Below, piece after piece: positions 26,730-35,430 of a DNA stretch of 64,000 bases. Position 1 is the stretch's first letter. The number at the start of each line of letters is the position of its first letter. The notes under the pieces were generated by a model that ran no database searches, was not told where the DNA came from, and saw nothing but the letters and a program-made list of their open reading frames with translations. The stretch comes from Aureimonas jatrophae (GTDB taxonomy: Bacteria; Pseudomonadota; Alphaproteobacteria; Rhizobiales; Rhizobiaceae), in the NCBI RefSeq assembly GCF_900104035.1, contig NZ_FNIT01000002.1, forward strand, positions 186,001 through 250,000. Direction: 5' to 3'. The translations under genes and the position numbers were made by a program.

Positions 26730-27974
26730 TCAGGCCGCGATCTCGCCATGCCGCGCGGCAACGATCCGCCGCGCGGCCTCGATCCCCGTGAGATAGGCGC
26801 CATGCGCCGTGGAATAATGCGTCGGCGACACGGCCTCGCCGGCGAAGAACAGCCGCTCGTCGACCGGCTCGCCGAGCCGCTCGCGCATCAGGGCCATGCC
26901 CGGACGCGCATAGGAATAGGAGCCGAGGCTTTCGGGCTCGCGTCCCCAGAGCGTCATCGGGAGGGCCGTAAGACGACGGCGCATGTCGGATCCGTAGAGC
27001 GCCGATAGCTCGTCGAGTGCGAACTCGACGAAGCCCGGCTCGCCGTCCCGCTCGAGATCCTGCGCGAGCGCGCCGCCGAAGTAGCATTCGACCTGCGCCA
27101 AGCCATAGGGGCGCAGGGTATAGGACGCGGTGCGACGCGTATCGGTTCGACCGAAGACGGCGCGATCGCTCTCGAAGCGGTCCGCGTCCTCCAGCTGGAA
27201 ATAAAGCTTGTCGGCCAGGCCCAGCGGCAACGCATCGGCCGCCTCGATCTTGTCGGGCAGCGCCGGATGGAAGCGGAGCGCGCCGGCGGCCAGGACCGCA
27301 CTCGGCAGCGCCACCACCACGGCGGAGGCCTCGATCGTTCCCGCGCTCGTCTCGACCAGGACCGTCCGGCCGTCGTGACGCACCGTCTCGGCGCGCACGC
27401 CAAGACGGATGTCGAGGTCGCGGGCCAGCGTTTCCACGAGCCGACCGTAGCCCTCGCGCACACGCCAGTTCCGGCCGTTGTCATCGTAGCGATCGAGATC
27501 CACGGCCGAGACGAGGTCGAGTTCGGCGCCGCTGTACCAGGTGCTCACCGCATCGATCAGCGGGTTCCACCGGTTGCCCGGCTCCAGCATGGCGGACGCC
27601 GGACGGTCCGCGTCTCCGCGCGCCTCGACGAGCCGCTCGTCGAACCGGTCGATCGCCGCCCCGAAGGCCGCCTGGTCCGCTTCCCCGAAGCCCGGCGTCG
27701 CGGAGCGGCGCTGCCACGGCGGCGTCGAGCGGTCGATCGTGAAGCCCTCGCGCTGCGCGATGGCGACCATCGGGTTCTCGGTCGCCGAATGGAGCCAGCC
27801 GCAGCCGTGGTCGATCGGATCGCCCCGGGGCGAGAGCACGGTATGCGCGCGTCCGCCGATGCGGTCCCGCGCCTCGATTACCAGCACCGGGACGCCCGCA
27901 TCGTGGAGCGTGCGCGCCGCGCCGAGGCCGCCGGCACCGGCGCCGATCACGAGAACGGGGAGGGAAGAGGACAT
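26730..27974 (-). CDS. Flavin-containing amine oxidase family protein
   Basis: A 414-residue FAD enzyme. The dinucleotide-binding motif VLVIGAGAGGLGAARTLHDAG is at residues 7-27, RIGGRAHTV follows, DHGCGWLHSATENP is the flavin-lining segment, and the C terminus has ERLFFAGEAVSPTHYSTAHG and AYLTGIEAARRI, the usual second FAD contact. Such enzymes oxidise amines, polyamines or protoporphyrinogen-like substrates. The ATG at 27974 starts exactly at the Rossmann strand. It is separated by 130 bases from the T3SS-linked small gene upstream and has no clear tie to it. The substrate is unknown. Confidence 0.85.
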   Translation of the reverse strand: MSSSLPVLVIGAGAGGLGAARTLHDAGVPVLVIEARDRIGGRAHTVLSPRGDPIDHGCGWLHSATENPMVAIAQREGFTIDRSTPPWQRRSATPGFGEADQAAFGAAIDRFDERLVEARGDADRPASAMLEPGNRWNPLIDAVSTWYSGAELDLVSAVDLDRYDDNGRNWRVREGYGRLVETLARDLDIRLGVRAETVRHDGRTVLVETSAGTIEASAVVVALPSAVLAAGALRFHPALPDKIEAADALPLGLADKLYFQLEDADRFESDRAVFGRTDTRRTASYTLRPYGLAQVECYFGGALAQDLERDGEPGFVEFALDELSALYGSDMRRRLTALPMTLWGREPESLGSYSYARPGMALMRERLGEPVDERLFFAGEAVSPTHYSTAHGAYLTGIEAARRIVAARHGEIAA

Positions 27975-28104
27975 GGAGCGGATCTGCCTGGGACGCCGAA
28001 TCGAGGCGGCCTGCCGTTTCAGGAAGGCCCGCTCGACAAACCACCGGATCGCCCCCCGCGTTCCCGAGCGCCCCGGAGAACGTCCCCGGACCGCGATGCC
28101 GGCT

Positions 28105-28392
28105 TCAGATCTGCTGCTTGTCGGCCGGCATCCCGTAGACGCTGTTGCGGCCGATCTCCTCGACCGGGTCGAAGCGGTTCGACTCCTGCGCACGCGACAG
28201 GAGCATGACGCTCGACTGGTTGAGGTAGTCACCGAAGTCCGAGACGGCCTTGTCGGACTTCACCTCGGCCTTGGTCTCGTCGGAGCGCTGGGCTCGGGTC
28301 GCGGGACCCAGCTCCAGGGGATCGCCGAGGCGCTCCTCGATCCGGTTCGAGACGATGGGCTGCGCAACGCTGCCCCCGACCGCTCCCACCAT
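28105..28392 (-). CDS. Unknown 95-aa protein at the end of the sctV operon
   Basis: A 95-residue hydrophilic protein with no recognised domain. It begins MVGAVGGSVAQPIVSN, has a charged middle (RSDETKAEVKSDKAVSDFGD) and ends in VYGMPADKQQI. It follows the ExbD-like gene by 39 bases on the same strand and is the last gene of the sctV-exbB-exbD-exbD run. The soluble composition and small N-terminal residues would allow it to be a secreted substrate or a small accessory protein. That is inference from position. Confidence 0.6.
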   Translation of the reverse strand: MVGAVGGSVAQPIVSNRIEERLGDPLELGPATRAQRSDETKAEVKSDKAVSDFGDYLNQSSVMLLSRAQESNRFDPVEEIGRNSVYGMPADKQQI

Positions 28393-28431
28393 GATGTCTC
28401 TCCTCTCCGTTCATCCCTGTATAAGGCGACC

Positions 28432-29187
28432 TTACCGCGACGCGCGCTCCGCTTCCATGCCGAACGGCACAGCCAGCGCGCGACGTCGGCGGCGGATCTC
28501 GGCGGCGAAAAGCCAGGCGATCGCGCCGAGCGGGAGGCCGACGCGAAGGCCGAGATCGACAATCGCGGCCAGACGGTCGCCGATCCGCGCCGCAAGGCCC
28601 GCCGCGCCAGCGCCCGCCGCCGCTGCCTCATTGCCCCGGCCGACGCGCGGCGGGGCGGCGTCGAGGATGCGGGCGAGCTCGCGCTCGAAGGCGGCGCGAT
28701 CGAGGGCGTCGGCGTCGAGCCGGCGGAAGTCGCCGGACCAGTCGAGACGCGGGCGGGCGGGGTCGCGCAGGGCGTCGGGCACCGACATCTCGGCGTCGAT
28801 CCGGCCCGCTTGCCCGAGCACGTTGAGGACGGCGGGATAGAGCGCAGGGTCGAGTACGAAGAGCCGCAGCGGGGTCGTATCGCCGTCGAGCTGATCGGGG
28901 GACAGGGCCCGAGGCGCGGCGCCCGCTCCGCGCAGCTCGATGCGGTCGGCGAAGAGATCGAGCGAGGCCGGTGCGTCCGGTGCGCTGCGCTCGTGCAGCA
29001 GGCGGACCATGTCGGGCCCGGTGAGCGGCCGACGCTCGGTGATGCGCAGGAGACGCTCGGCCGCGGAGGGCGCGGCCGGCTGGCGCGGCGCGGCGGTGAG
29101 CGGCAGAAGCGTCAAGAAAACGACGAGGCAGACCGACAGGACGTTGGCGGTGAGATCCGCCACCACCGCGAACTCGAAGCGCAGCAT
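28432..29187 (-). CDS. ExbD/TolR-like membrane protein 2, linked to sctV
   Basis: A 251-residue protein whose N-terminal helix is EFAVVADLTANVLSVCLVVF. An Asp at residue 11 sits inside the helix, the place of the proton-carrying Asp of ExbD/TolR/MotB. A long, probably periplasmic region of about 170 residues contains SPDQLDGDTTPLRLFVLDPA and VLNVLGQAGRIDAEMSV, which could form a small alpha/beta domain. A second helix near residues 215-240 (LRVGLPLGAIAWLF) ends in EIRRRRR; this is not usual for ExbD. It starts 6 bases after the first ExbD-like gene. The assignment rests on the Asp-bearing helix and on the ExbB-like neighbour. Confidence 0.55.
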   Translation of the reverse strand: MLRFEFAVVADLTANVLSVCLVVFLTLLPLTAAPRQPAAPSAAERLLRITERRPLTGPDMVRLLHERSAPDAPASLDLFADRIELRGAGAAPRALSPDQLDGDTTPLRLFVLDPALYPAVLNVLGQAGRIDAEMSVPDALRDPARPRLDWSGDFRRLDADALDRAAFERELARILDAAPPRVGRGNEAAAAGAGAAGLAARIGDRLAAIVDLGLRVGLPLGAIAWLFAAEIRRRRRALAVPFGMEAERASR

Positions 29188-29193
29188 CGCCGG

Positions 29194-29697
29194 TCAGCCC
29201 CCGCCGAGCGCTGCGAGGCAGTCGGCGCCGGCGCGCGGTGCGCCCCGCCGGAAGCCGCAGGACGCGTCGAGCCGCAGCTGCCTGACGGGTTCTGCCAGCG
29301 TGCTGGCCAGAAGCGGGTCGAGCAGGAACGCGGCCTCCTCGCCGCCCGGCTCGATCGCGACCAGTGCGGTTCGCCCGCTGGCAACGCCCGCACGGATGGC
29401 CTCGAGGATTTGAGCGCCCGGGCGCAACGCGGCCAAAGGCGTCGGCGCGGCGTGGCCTTCGGCCAGACGGGCGCCCTCGGGCCCCGCCAGGATCACGAGC
29501 GGCTCGGCGCCTCCCAGCGTCACCGCGCCGTGGAGGAGCGCCGCGAGCGGGTCGGCGGGCGCGGCCCGGGTCAGCTGCAGCTCGGGCTTGGCGAAAAACA
29601 GGGCGAAGAGAAACGAGGCGCCGAGCGCGAGGAAGAGGTCGGCCAGCGGCACCGAGCGGATCGCCGCGTCCTCGCCCTCTGCGTCCTCCTTATCCAT
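29194..29697 (-). CDS. ExbD-like membrane protein 1, linked to sctV
   Basis: A 167-residue protein with a short acidic cytoplasmic tail and one helix, SVPLADLFLALGASFLFALF. This matches the ExbD/TolR pattern xPLxDxxLxLL, with the essential Asp at residue 20. A soluble domain follows (EPLVILAGPEGARLAEGHAA, LEAIRAGVASGRTALVAI), like the ExbD periplasmic domain. Two Cys lie near the C terminus. It overlaps the ExbB-like gene by 8 bases, so the stator pair is translationally coupled. Two different ExbD-like proteins in a row suggest a heterodimer. Confidence 0.65.
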   Translation of the reverse strand: MDKEDAEGEDAAIRSVPLADLFLALGASFLFALFFAKPELQLTRAAPADPLAALLHGAVTLGGAEPLVILAGPEGARLAEGHAAPTPLAALRPGAQILEAIRAGVASGRTALVAIEPGGEEAAFLLDPLLASTLAEPVRQLRLDASCGFRRGAPRAGADCLAALGGG

Positions 29698-30808
29698 CGC
29701 GGCGCACCAACACCTCGATCAGCCGCTGGCACTGGTGGCGCAGCTCCGCCTCGCGGCGTTCCAGGATTGCCATGAGCAGCGAGGCGACGAGGCCCGTCGC
29801 CAATCCCAGAAGCGTCGTTTCGAACTGGATCGAGAGACCGGCAAGGCTCGAACCGATGTCGACGGCCGAGGCGTCCGGGCCGCTCGTGCCGAGACTTCCG
29901 ATCGCGACGGCAAGGCCGATCACGGTGCCCACGAAGCCTAGAAGCGGTAGGAAGGCGAGAAGCGCGCGCAGGAAACGGCGCGAGGCGGCATGGAAACCCT
30001 CCAGCGTCTCGCGCTCCGTTCGCGCGCCGGGCAGGGCGCAGGCCTCCAGCAGATAGGCCGAGGTGCGACTTTCCGCCGGGCGCCCCGGCAGCGTGCGCAC
30101 GACGCCCGCGACCTCGGCGGGCGACAGGCGCGGCGACGGACCGCCGGTGGCCAGGCGGCGGCGCGCGAGGCTCAGAAGCGTGCGATCGGTCAGGTGCGCG
30201 AGCGCAGCGTCGAGAAGGGCGGCCAGAAGCACGAAGAACAAAGCGATGATCGCGACGTGGACATAGGTCGGTCCCGCAAAGGCGCGCAGCGTGACGCCGA
30301 GGGGATCGAGCGCGGCGCCTGGCGCCACGCGTCCCACGAGGCTGTAGAAGAAGAGCGTCAGCGCAGCGCCCAGGCAGAGCGCAGCGGTGGTGGACTGGGT
30401 GCGCGGGGCCGCGCCCTCGCGCAAGGGCGCGTTCCAGAACAGGCGGAAGCGGGTCTCGGCGTCGAGCGACAGGATGCGCCCGGCCAGAAGCAGCACGAGG
30501 ATCTGCGGCCAGACCGGCAGGCGCGCGGCCAGTTCGGGGAGCGGCGCACCGCCGACGAAGGCCAGCGGGACGAGGGCGGCAAGAAGACCGGCGCCCCGCG
30601 CGCCCCAACGCAGGAGCGCGCCGCGTCCGGTGAGCGCGCCACCGAGCGCCGCGAGGCCGCAGAGGGGGAGAAGCGCACGCACGGGCAGCGGCGCACCCTC
30701 GGACGCAACGAGCGCCTGGAGCGCGAGCGCGACGAGAAGCGCGCCGGCCAGAAGCGGGGCAGGCCGCAGGCCCGCCGTGCGGCGCAGGGCGCCGCCGGTC
30801 GCGGTCAC
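29690..30808 (-). CDS. MotA/TolQ/ExbB-type proton channel subunit, linked to sctV
   Basis: A 372-residue multi-pass membrane protein. Residues 15-200 contain about five or six hydrophobic segments that are not part of the core family. Residues 280-360 are the MotA/ExbB domain: FLRALLAFLPLLGFVGTVIG then LAVAIGSLG (the LLGLxGTVxG motif), and SSLAGLSIQFETTLLGLATG then LVASLLM, the second pore helix with its conserved Thr. A GTG start lies only 4 bases after the sctV stop. Family members form pentamers around two ExbD/MotB chains and use the proton gradient to drive rotation. Why such a motor sits behind an export-gate gene is unknown. The polytopic N-terminal half is unusual. Confidence 0.75.
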   Translation of the reverse strand: MTATGGALRRTAGLRPAPLLAGALLVALALQALVASEGAPLPVRALLPLCGLAALGGALTGRGALLRWGARGAGLLAALVPLAFVGGAPLPELAARLPVWPQILVLLLAGRILSLDAETRFRLFWNAPLREGAAPRTQSTTAALCLGAALTLFFYSLVGRVAPGAALDPLGVTLRAFAGPTYVHVAIIALFFVLLAALLDAALAHLTDRTLLSLARRRLATGGPSPRLSPAEVAGVVRTLPGRPAESRTSAYLLEACALPGARTERETLEGFHAASRRFLRALLAFLPLLGFVGTVIGLAVAIGSLGTSGPDASAVDIGSSLAGLSIQFETTLLGLATGLVASLLMAILERREAELRHQCQRLIEVLVRRDG

Positions 30809-30812
30809 GGGA

Positions 30813-32942
30813 TCAGGCCGCGGTCAGCTGCGCGCCGGCATGGCCGAGCTTGATGCGCTCCAGCGGCTGGATGTTGGCGGACGGCGAGAGCTCCTGGTAG
30901 CTGAGGACCGCCAGGCTCGGGAAGTCGCGCTCCACGATCTTGCGCATGAAACGGCGGATATCCATCGGCGTCAGGATCACGGGCGACATGGCGCGCCCGC
31001 CGGGCGTGCCGACCACCTGCTTCATGGCCGTGATCATCTCGCGGTGGATGTCGGGCGAGAGCGCGAGATAGGAGGCGCCGCTCGTCTGGCGCACCGCGCC
31101 GCGCACCGCGTCCTCGATCTCCTTGGACAGGAGGAAGGCCGGGATGACGTTCTGGCCGCCCGAGAACTTGTGGGTGATGTAGCGCGACAGCGCGCCGCGC
31201 ACGTGCTCCGACAGGACGATCGGGTCCTTCTCGCGCTGGCCCCAGGTGACGAGCGCCTCGAGGATCGTGCGCATGTCGCGGATCGAGATCTCCTCCGAGA
31301 CGAGACGCTGTAGGACGTCGGTGATCGTGGTGACCGGCAGGAGGCGCGTGGCCTCGCGCACCAGCTCGCCGAAGTTCTTCTGCATCTGGTTCATCAGGAA
31401 CATGGTTTCCTGGACGCCGATGAACTCGGCCGCGTGCGCCTTCAGGATGTGCGCGAGATGGAAGGTCAGCATGTTGGAGAGGGTCATCGTCTGGATGCCC
31501 GCCTTCTCCAGAAGCGGCAGGTGCTTCATCTGCACCCAGAGGCTCGGCGTGTTCGGCAGGAAGTCCTCGCCCCGCTCGAACGGCACGTTGAACATGCGAA
31601 GGTTCGTCTCGGTCTCGCGCACGATGAACCAGCCGGGACGCGAGGCGCCCGCCGCCACGGGAATCTCGTTGACGAGGATGCGGTACTCGCCGTCCTTGAG
31701 GTTCTCGTTGAGCCGCAGGTTGATGCCGGGGAAGGGCACGCCGAGGTCGAAGTACAGGGCGCGGCGCACGCGCGCGACCTCGCGGTCAAGCTTGTCGGGC
31801 CGGATCGAGTTACGCACCGAGGCGGCGATGTCGACGATCAGCGGCACAGTGAGCGCGAAGTTCACGGGCTCGACGGGCAGGCCATCGTCGTCGTCGGGCA
31901 GCGAGGGCGCCTTGCCCTGGGGCGCAAGGGCCGCGGCCAGCGCGGGCATCTCGCCCGAGCGCTGGGGCTGGGCGGCGGACTTGGCCATGCGCATGGCCAG
32001 GAAGCCGCCGCCGCCCGTCACAACGGCCAGACCCAGGAAGACCAGCGCGGGGAAGCCCGGGATCACCGCGAAGATCAGCATGATCGCGCTCGTGATCATC
32101 AGGGCCTTCGGCTCGGAGACGAGCTGGCTCGCGATGTCGGAGCCGAGGTTGTCGTTCTCCTCCGAGGCGACGCGCGTGACGATGAAGCCGGCGGTGATCG
32201 AGACGAAGAGCGCGGGAATCTGCTGGATCAGGCCGTCGCCGATGGTGAGCAGGGTGTAGAGATGGGCCGCGTCGCCCGCCGCCATGCCGCGCTGCATCGT
32301 GCCGATGGCGATGCCGCCGATCATGTTGACGGCGATGATGATGAGGCCCGCGATGGCATCGCCCTTCACGAACTTCATGGCGCCGTCCATGGCGCCGTAG
32401 AGCTGGGATTCCTTCTCCAGCTTGTTGCGGCGGCGCTTGGCCTCGTCCATCTCGATCTGGCCGGCGCGCATGTCCGAGTCGATCGACATCTGCTTGCCGG
32501 GCATGGCGTCGAGCGAGAAGCGCGCCGACACCTCGGCCACGCGCTCCGAGCCCTTAGTGATCACCATGAAGTTCACGATCGTCAGGATCAGGAAGATCAC
32601 GATGCCGACGATCAGGTTGCCGCCCACGACGAACTTGCCGAAGGTCTCGACGATGTGGCCGGCATTGGCCTGGAGCAGGATGAGGCGCGTCGTGGAGATC
32701 GCCAGCGCCAGACGGAACAGCGTGGTGATCAGGAGGATCGAAGGGAAGGCGGAGAGCTGCGTGACATCCTTGAGGTAGATCGCGACCATCAGGAGGATCG
32801 CCGAGAGCGACAGGTTGATCGCGATCAGGATGTCGATGATCACAACCGGGAGCGGCAGGATCATCATGAAGACGATGCAGACGAGCAGGAAGGCGAGCAG
32901 CAGGTCGTTGCGCTTGGACAGGACCTGAAGGAAGCGTGTCAT
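30813..32942 (-). CDS. sctV: T3SS export gate protein SctV (FlhA/YscV family)
   Basis: A 709-residue inner-membrane protein that forms the nonameric export gate and couples the proton gradient to secretion. About seven or eight helices occupy residues 15-320, and the FHIPEP family signature is seen around TTLFRLALAISTTRLILLQA. The cytoplasmic loop MPGKQMSIDSDMRAGQIEMD is highly conserved in FlhA/SctV. The C-terminal cytoplasmic domain (residues 360-709) follows, with LNENLKDGEYRILVNEIPVA and YVTHKFSGGQNV-like segments. It is the first gene of a run continuing into the ExbB/ExbD-like genes. A 156-base upstream gap holds candidate regulatory repeats. The SctX-SctY pair known to act with SctV is encoded nearby. 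Confidence 0.96.
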   Translation of the reverse strand: MTRFLQVLSKRNDLLLAFLLVCIVFMMILPLPVVIIDILIAINLSLSAILLMVAIYLKDVTQLSAFPSILLITTLFRLALAISTTRLILLQANAGHIVETFGKFVVGGNLIVGIVIFLILTIVNFMVITKGSERVAEVSARFSLDAMPGKQMSIDSDMRAGQIEMDEAKRRRNKLEKESQLYGAMDGAMKFVKGDAIAGLIIIAVNMIGGIAIGTMQRGMAAGDAAHLYTLLTIGDGLIQQIPALFVSITAGFIVTRVASEENDNLGSDIASQLVSEPKALMITSAIMLIFAVIPGFPALVFLGLAVVTGGGGFLAMRMAKSAAQPQRSGEMPALAAALAPQGKAPSLPDDDDGLPVEPVNFALTVPLIVDIAASVRNSIRPDKLDREVARVRRALYFDLGVPFPGINLRLNENLKDGEYRILVNEIPVAAGASRPGWFIVRETETNLRMFNVPFERGEDFLPNTPSLWVQMKHLPLLEKAGIQTMTLSNMLTFHLAHILKAHAAEFIGVQETMFLMNQMQKNFGELVREATRLLPVTTITDVLQRLVSEEISIRDMRTILEALVTWGQREKDPIVLSEHVRGALSRYITHKFSGGQNVIPAFLLSKEIEDAVRGAVRQTSGASYLALSPDIHREMITAMKQVVGTPGGRAMSPVILTPMDIRRFMRKIVERDFPSLAVLSYQELSPSANIQPLERIKLGHAGAQLTAA

Positions 32943-33007
32943 GCGCAGGTCTCCAGACGAGAACCCGTCATGTTCGGGTCCCGATGCGCGCGCGCTACGC
33001 GCGAACC

Positions 33008-33047
33008 GTCAATCAGGTTGACTCGCAAGGACGTTACCCTAAGTCAA
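33008..33047. promoter_or_regulatory. Alternating TTGAC half-sites upstream of sctV
   Basis: GTCAA (33008-33012), TTGACT (33018-33023) and AGTCAA (33042-33047) form two overlapping inverted repeats with 5-base and 18-base spacers. They overlap the shared 15-bp motif. One TTGACT copy may double as a -35 element, but no convincing -10 was seen. Confidence 0.35.
33032..33046 (-). promoter_or_regulatory. 15-bp motif upstream of sctV shared with the crp-sctF promoter region
   Basis: On the minus strand this reads TGACTTAGGGTAACG, ending 89 bases before the sctV ATG. The site at 62445-62459 differs at two positions and points toward its own downstream genes at a similar distance (109 bases). Two such matches in non-coding DNA of a high-GC replicon are suggestive of a common regulator or promoter element. 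Confidence 0.5.
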
Positions 33048-33098
33048 GCGCCCGCTTTTGTGATAGACGCTGCATCCACCGGCCGATGCCGACCGTCC

Positions 33099-34112
33099 TT
33101 ACGCCTCGAAACGCAGACGCGAGCGACCGGTCTGCTCTGGCGGATGGGCGATGGCGTCGGGATCGATGTCGCTCAGCGCAGTGAGAAGGTCCACAATCGC
33201 GTTGCGCAGGGCCGCAGCCAGGACCTCCGTGCGCTTCTGTGCCGCAGCCTCGCCGTCGCGGTCCGCTTGCGTTCCCTCGCTCGGTTCGTTGCTCGTCTCG
33301 GCAGTCTCCAGCACGGCGGCGAATAGAGCGTCCAGCCGTAGGGCTTCCCCAGCGGCATCGATATCGCGCGCGTTGGCCTGATTGCGGCCAACGGACGTGA
33401 TCGCGATGGCAACGAGCTGCGACAGCGCCACCAACTGATCTCCCGCCGCCAAATCTGTGGCGATGCTCTGCCGTAGGCTGTGAATCTCCGTCGCGAGCGC
33501 TGCGATCTCCCCGTCGATCGCGGAGATTTGACCCGTAATCTCGCTGCGCGCGCCTTGAAGAGTGCCGAGCGTGGTGCGCGCCGCATTCAACGCGGTGCGC
33601 GCGGTCGCCTTGGCCTCGTCGGAGCCGGCGCTGGCCAGCGCTTGCTCGGCATCCTCCACGGCCTGCGTCTGTGAAGCGATCTGCCCGTCGAGCGTGTCGG
33701 CGTCGCCTTGAAGCTCGCCGCGGCGTGTTTCCTTGGTGCCCTTTTCGGTTTCCCGGGCGGTCACCGTGAGCCGCGTTTCTTCTACGCGCTGAAAGAATAG
33801 CAGCGGATTGAATGCACCTGCCGCCACGCCTGCAGCAGCCGCCTGCAACACCGCGCGCCGGCCGCGCGCCTCGCCCATTGTCCGGTCGAGGGCGAGCATG
33901 ACCTCGGCGATCGCGATGCTCGAAGCGCCGGCCGAGCCCGGCGCCCGCATGCCAGACAGGCCCAGCGAGGAGAAGAGATCGGCGATCGAGGTCGCATCGG
34001 GAAGTGCCGATGCGGCGCTGTCGCCGGTTCTCGCGTTCGCTATCGGTGCCGTGGTCTCGGCGCCGCGAAGGTAGGGGGGAAGGGCTGTCGTGACCGACGA
34101 GATCGATGACAT
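33099..34112 (-). CDS. Unknown coiled-coil protein, candidate T3SS substrate
   Basis: A 337-residue protein with no family I recognise. The Ser/Thr-rich N terminus MSSISSVTTALPPYL resembles T3SS signals in this cluster. Residues 85-110 are Ala-rich and mildly hydrophobic (AAAAGVAAGAFNPLLFF). Residues 115-225 are a long charged helical region (RRGELQGDADTLDGQIASQT, ITGQISAIDGEIAALATEIH), probably coiled coil. A SycD-like chaperone gene lies two genes upstream, and class II chaperones usually serve translocators or similar substrates. It could be a second translocator-like protein or an effector. Codon choice looks less GC-biased than the core sct genes. Confidence 0.6.
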   Translation of the reverse strand: MSSISSVTTALPPYLRGAETTAPIANARTGDSAASALPDATSIADLFSSLGLSGMRAPGSAGASSIAIAEVMLALDRTMGEARGRRAVLQAAAAGVAAGAFNPLLFFQRVEETRLTVTARETEKGTKETRRGELQGDADTLDGQIASQTQAVEDAEQALASAGSDEAKATARTALNAARTTLGTLQGARSEITGQISAIDGEIAALATEIHSLRQSIATDLAAGDQLVALSQLVAIAITSVGRNQANARDIDAAGEALRLDALFAAVLETAETSNEPSEGTQADRDGEAAAQKRTEVLAAALRNAIVDLLTALSDIDPDAIAHPPEQTGRSRLRFEA

Positions 34113-34215
34113 GGGCGTCCTGGGTCTTCGGGCGAAGCGTGACGGGATATGATAGAACAGGTCGCTCGCCGGCCGCTGTGCCGTTCAGGACCATGGGGTT
34201 GCGGAAGACGGGAGG

Positions 34216-35430
34216 TCACCGCAAACGCAGGTGGGTGCGGCTGCCGCCGCGCAAGGCATCGTCGTCGGCCTCGGCCGTCATCTGCTCGATCAACTCCAGC
34301 AGGGCGGCGAGCCGTGTCAGCACAAGCGTCAACGCAGCGAGGAGACGCGCGCGGCGGGACGCGGGCAGGAGGCGGCGTAGAAGCCGCTCCAAAAGTGCGG
34401 GGTTGCGCAGGAGGCGCAAGAGGCGCTCGCCAAGATCGCTCTCCTCGGGGCTCAGCTCGGACAGGATCAGTCCGAGCGCGGTGACCTGCCGGGCGTCCGC
34501 GACCGGTTCGAAGGGCCGGGGGGGCGGCCAGCCGGGAAGCATGGCAGCGTTCAGGATGAACGACGCGATGACCCCGGCACGCTCACTCTGCTGCTCGGCG
34601 CGGCCGCCCGCATCTCTCATGGCCTCCGCCGTCCAGGACTCGCCGGTCGCAACGGCGCTAACGATCGCGCTCAACCAGCGCATCTCGTCGCGTTCGCCCG
34701 CCGCCGGTGACGCGTCTTGCGCAAGCACTGAGGCTATACCTCCCTCGCCACTGGTCATCTCGGCCTGTTGGACCTGAAGGAAGGTGAGATGCGTTTCGCC
34801 GGGGCGGCGAGTGGCGAGGGATGCGCTGTCGGCGACCACCTCGCCGGGAAGCGCCTCACCCCTGGAAGACGCGCCAGCGACACGCCCAAGAGCGCTGCGA
34901 TGCGTCCCGTCCCTCAACGTCCCATCTGCCGGCGACGTCTTATCGCTCCAACCAACGGCACGCTCCATCGACAGCGCGGCACCGGGCGCGTCCGCTGCGG
35001 TCCGGGGGTGCGATGCAGGACTCCCGGCGCCTTGCGCCCGATGCGGGCCGGGTGGGAGCATCGGCGCCCCTTCGTGTTGCATGGCCGTTGCGATCGGCCA
35101 CGCGGGGATGCGGCCGTCCGGCATGCTGGGGCGTTCGGGCGAGGAGATGTCGGCGGCTGCGGCGAGCGGCGCGCGCAGACCGACCAACATGAGTGCCGCA
35201 GATTTCGGCGGAACGGGAGTGATCGAGACATCCGCGGACGGCACGTCGTGCTCTGTGTCCGCATCCGTTGGTCTCGGTCTGCCGGGCGCGGCGACGTCCG
35301 CGCCGGGTGTTTCGGGGCGGGTCCGAATGCGAGCCGCCGGCTCGAAAGGAAGAGGAAGCTCGCCGGCGATGTTACGGCCGATGAGCTGATACAGAGCGCG
35401 TAGCTCCTCTGCCGGGATGAGATGGATCAA
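34216..35430 (-). CDS. Unknown 404-aa protein, candidate T3SS substrate
   Basis: A 404-residue protein. Residues 35-210 are low-complexity, rich in Pro, Ala, Ser and Asp, and likely disordered. The C-terminal 200 residues are predicted helical from composition (ERAGVIASFILNAAMLPGWP, LGLILSELSPEESDLGERLL, ARLLAALTLVLTRLAALLEL). A TTG at 35430 overlaps the stop of the TPR chaperone gene (TTGA), which ties it tightly to that chaperone. A disordered front followed by a helical C-terminal domain is common in secreted T3SS proteins. No known effector motif was seen. Confidence 0.58.
   Translation of the reverse strand: MIHLIPAEELRALYQLIGRNIAGELPLPFEPAARIRTRPETPGADVAAPGRPRPTDADTEHDVPSADVSITPVPPKSAALMLVGLRAPLAAAADISSPERPSMPDGRIPAWPIATAMQHEGAPMLPPGPHRAQGAGSPASHPRTAADAPGAALSMERAVGWSDKTSPADGTLRDGTHRSALGRVAGASSRGEALPGEVVADSASLATRRPGETHLTFLQVQQAEMTSGEGGIASVLAQDASPAAGERDEMRWLSAIVSAVATGESWTAEAMRDAGGRAEQQSERAGVIASFILNAAMLPGWPPPRPFEPVADARQVTALGLILSELSPEESDLGERLLRLLRNPALLERLLRRLLPASRRARLLAALTLVLTRLAALLELIEQMTAEADDDALRGGSRTHLRLR

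Noticed and set aside
31434-33326. Open frame on the plus strand opposite sctV
   Set aside because: Antisense shadow of a highly conserved gene; composition dominated by Arg, Asp, Gly and His with no domain.
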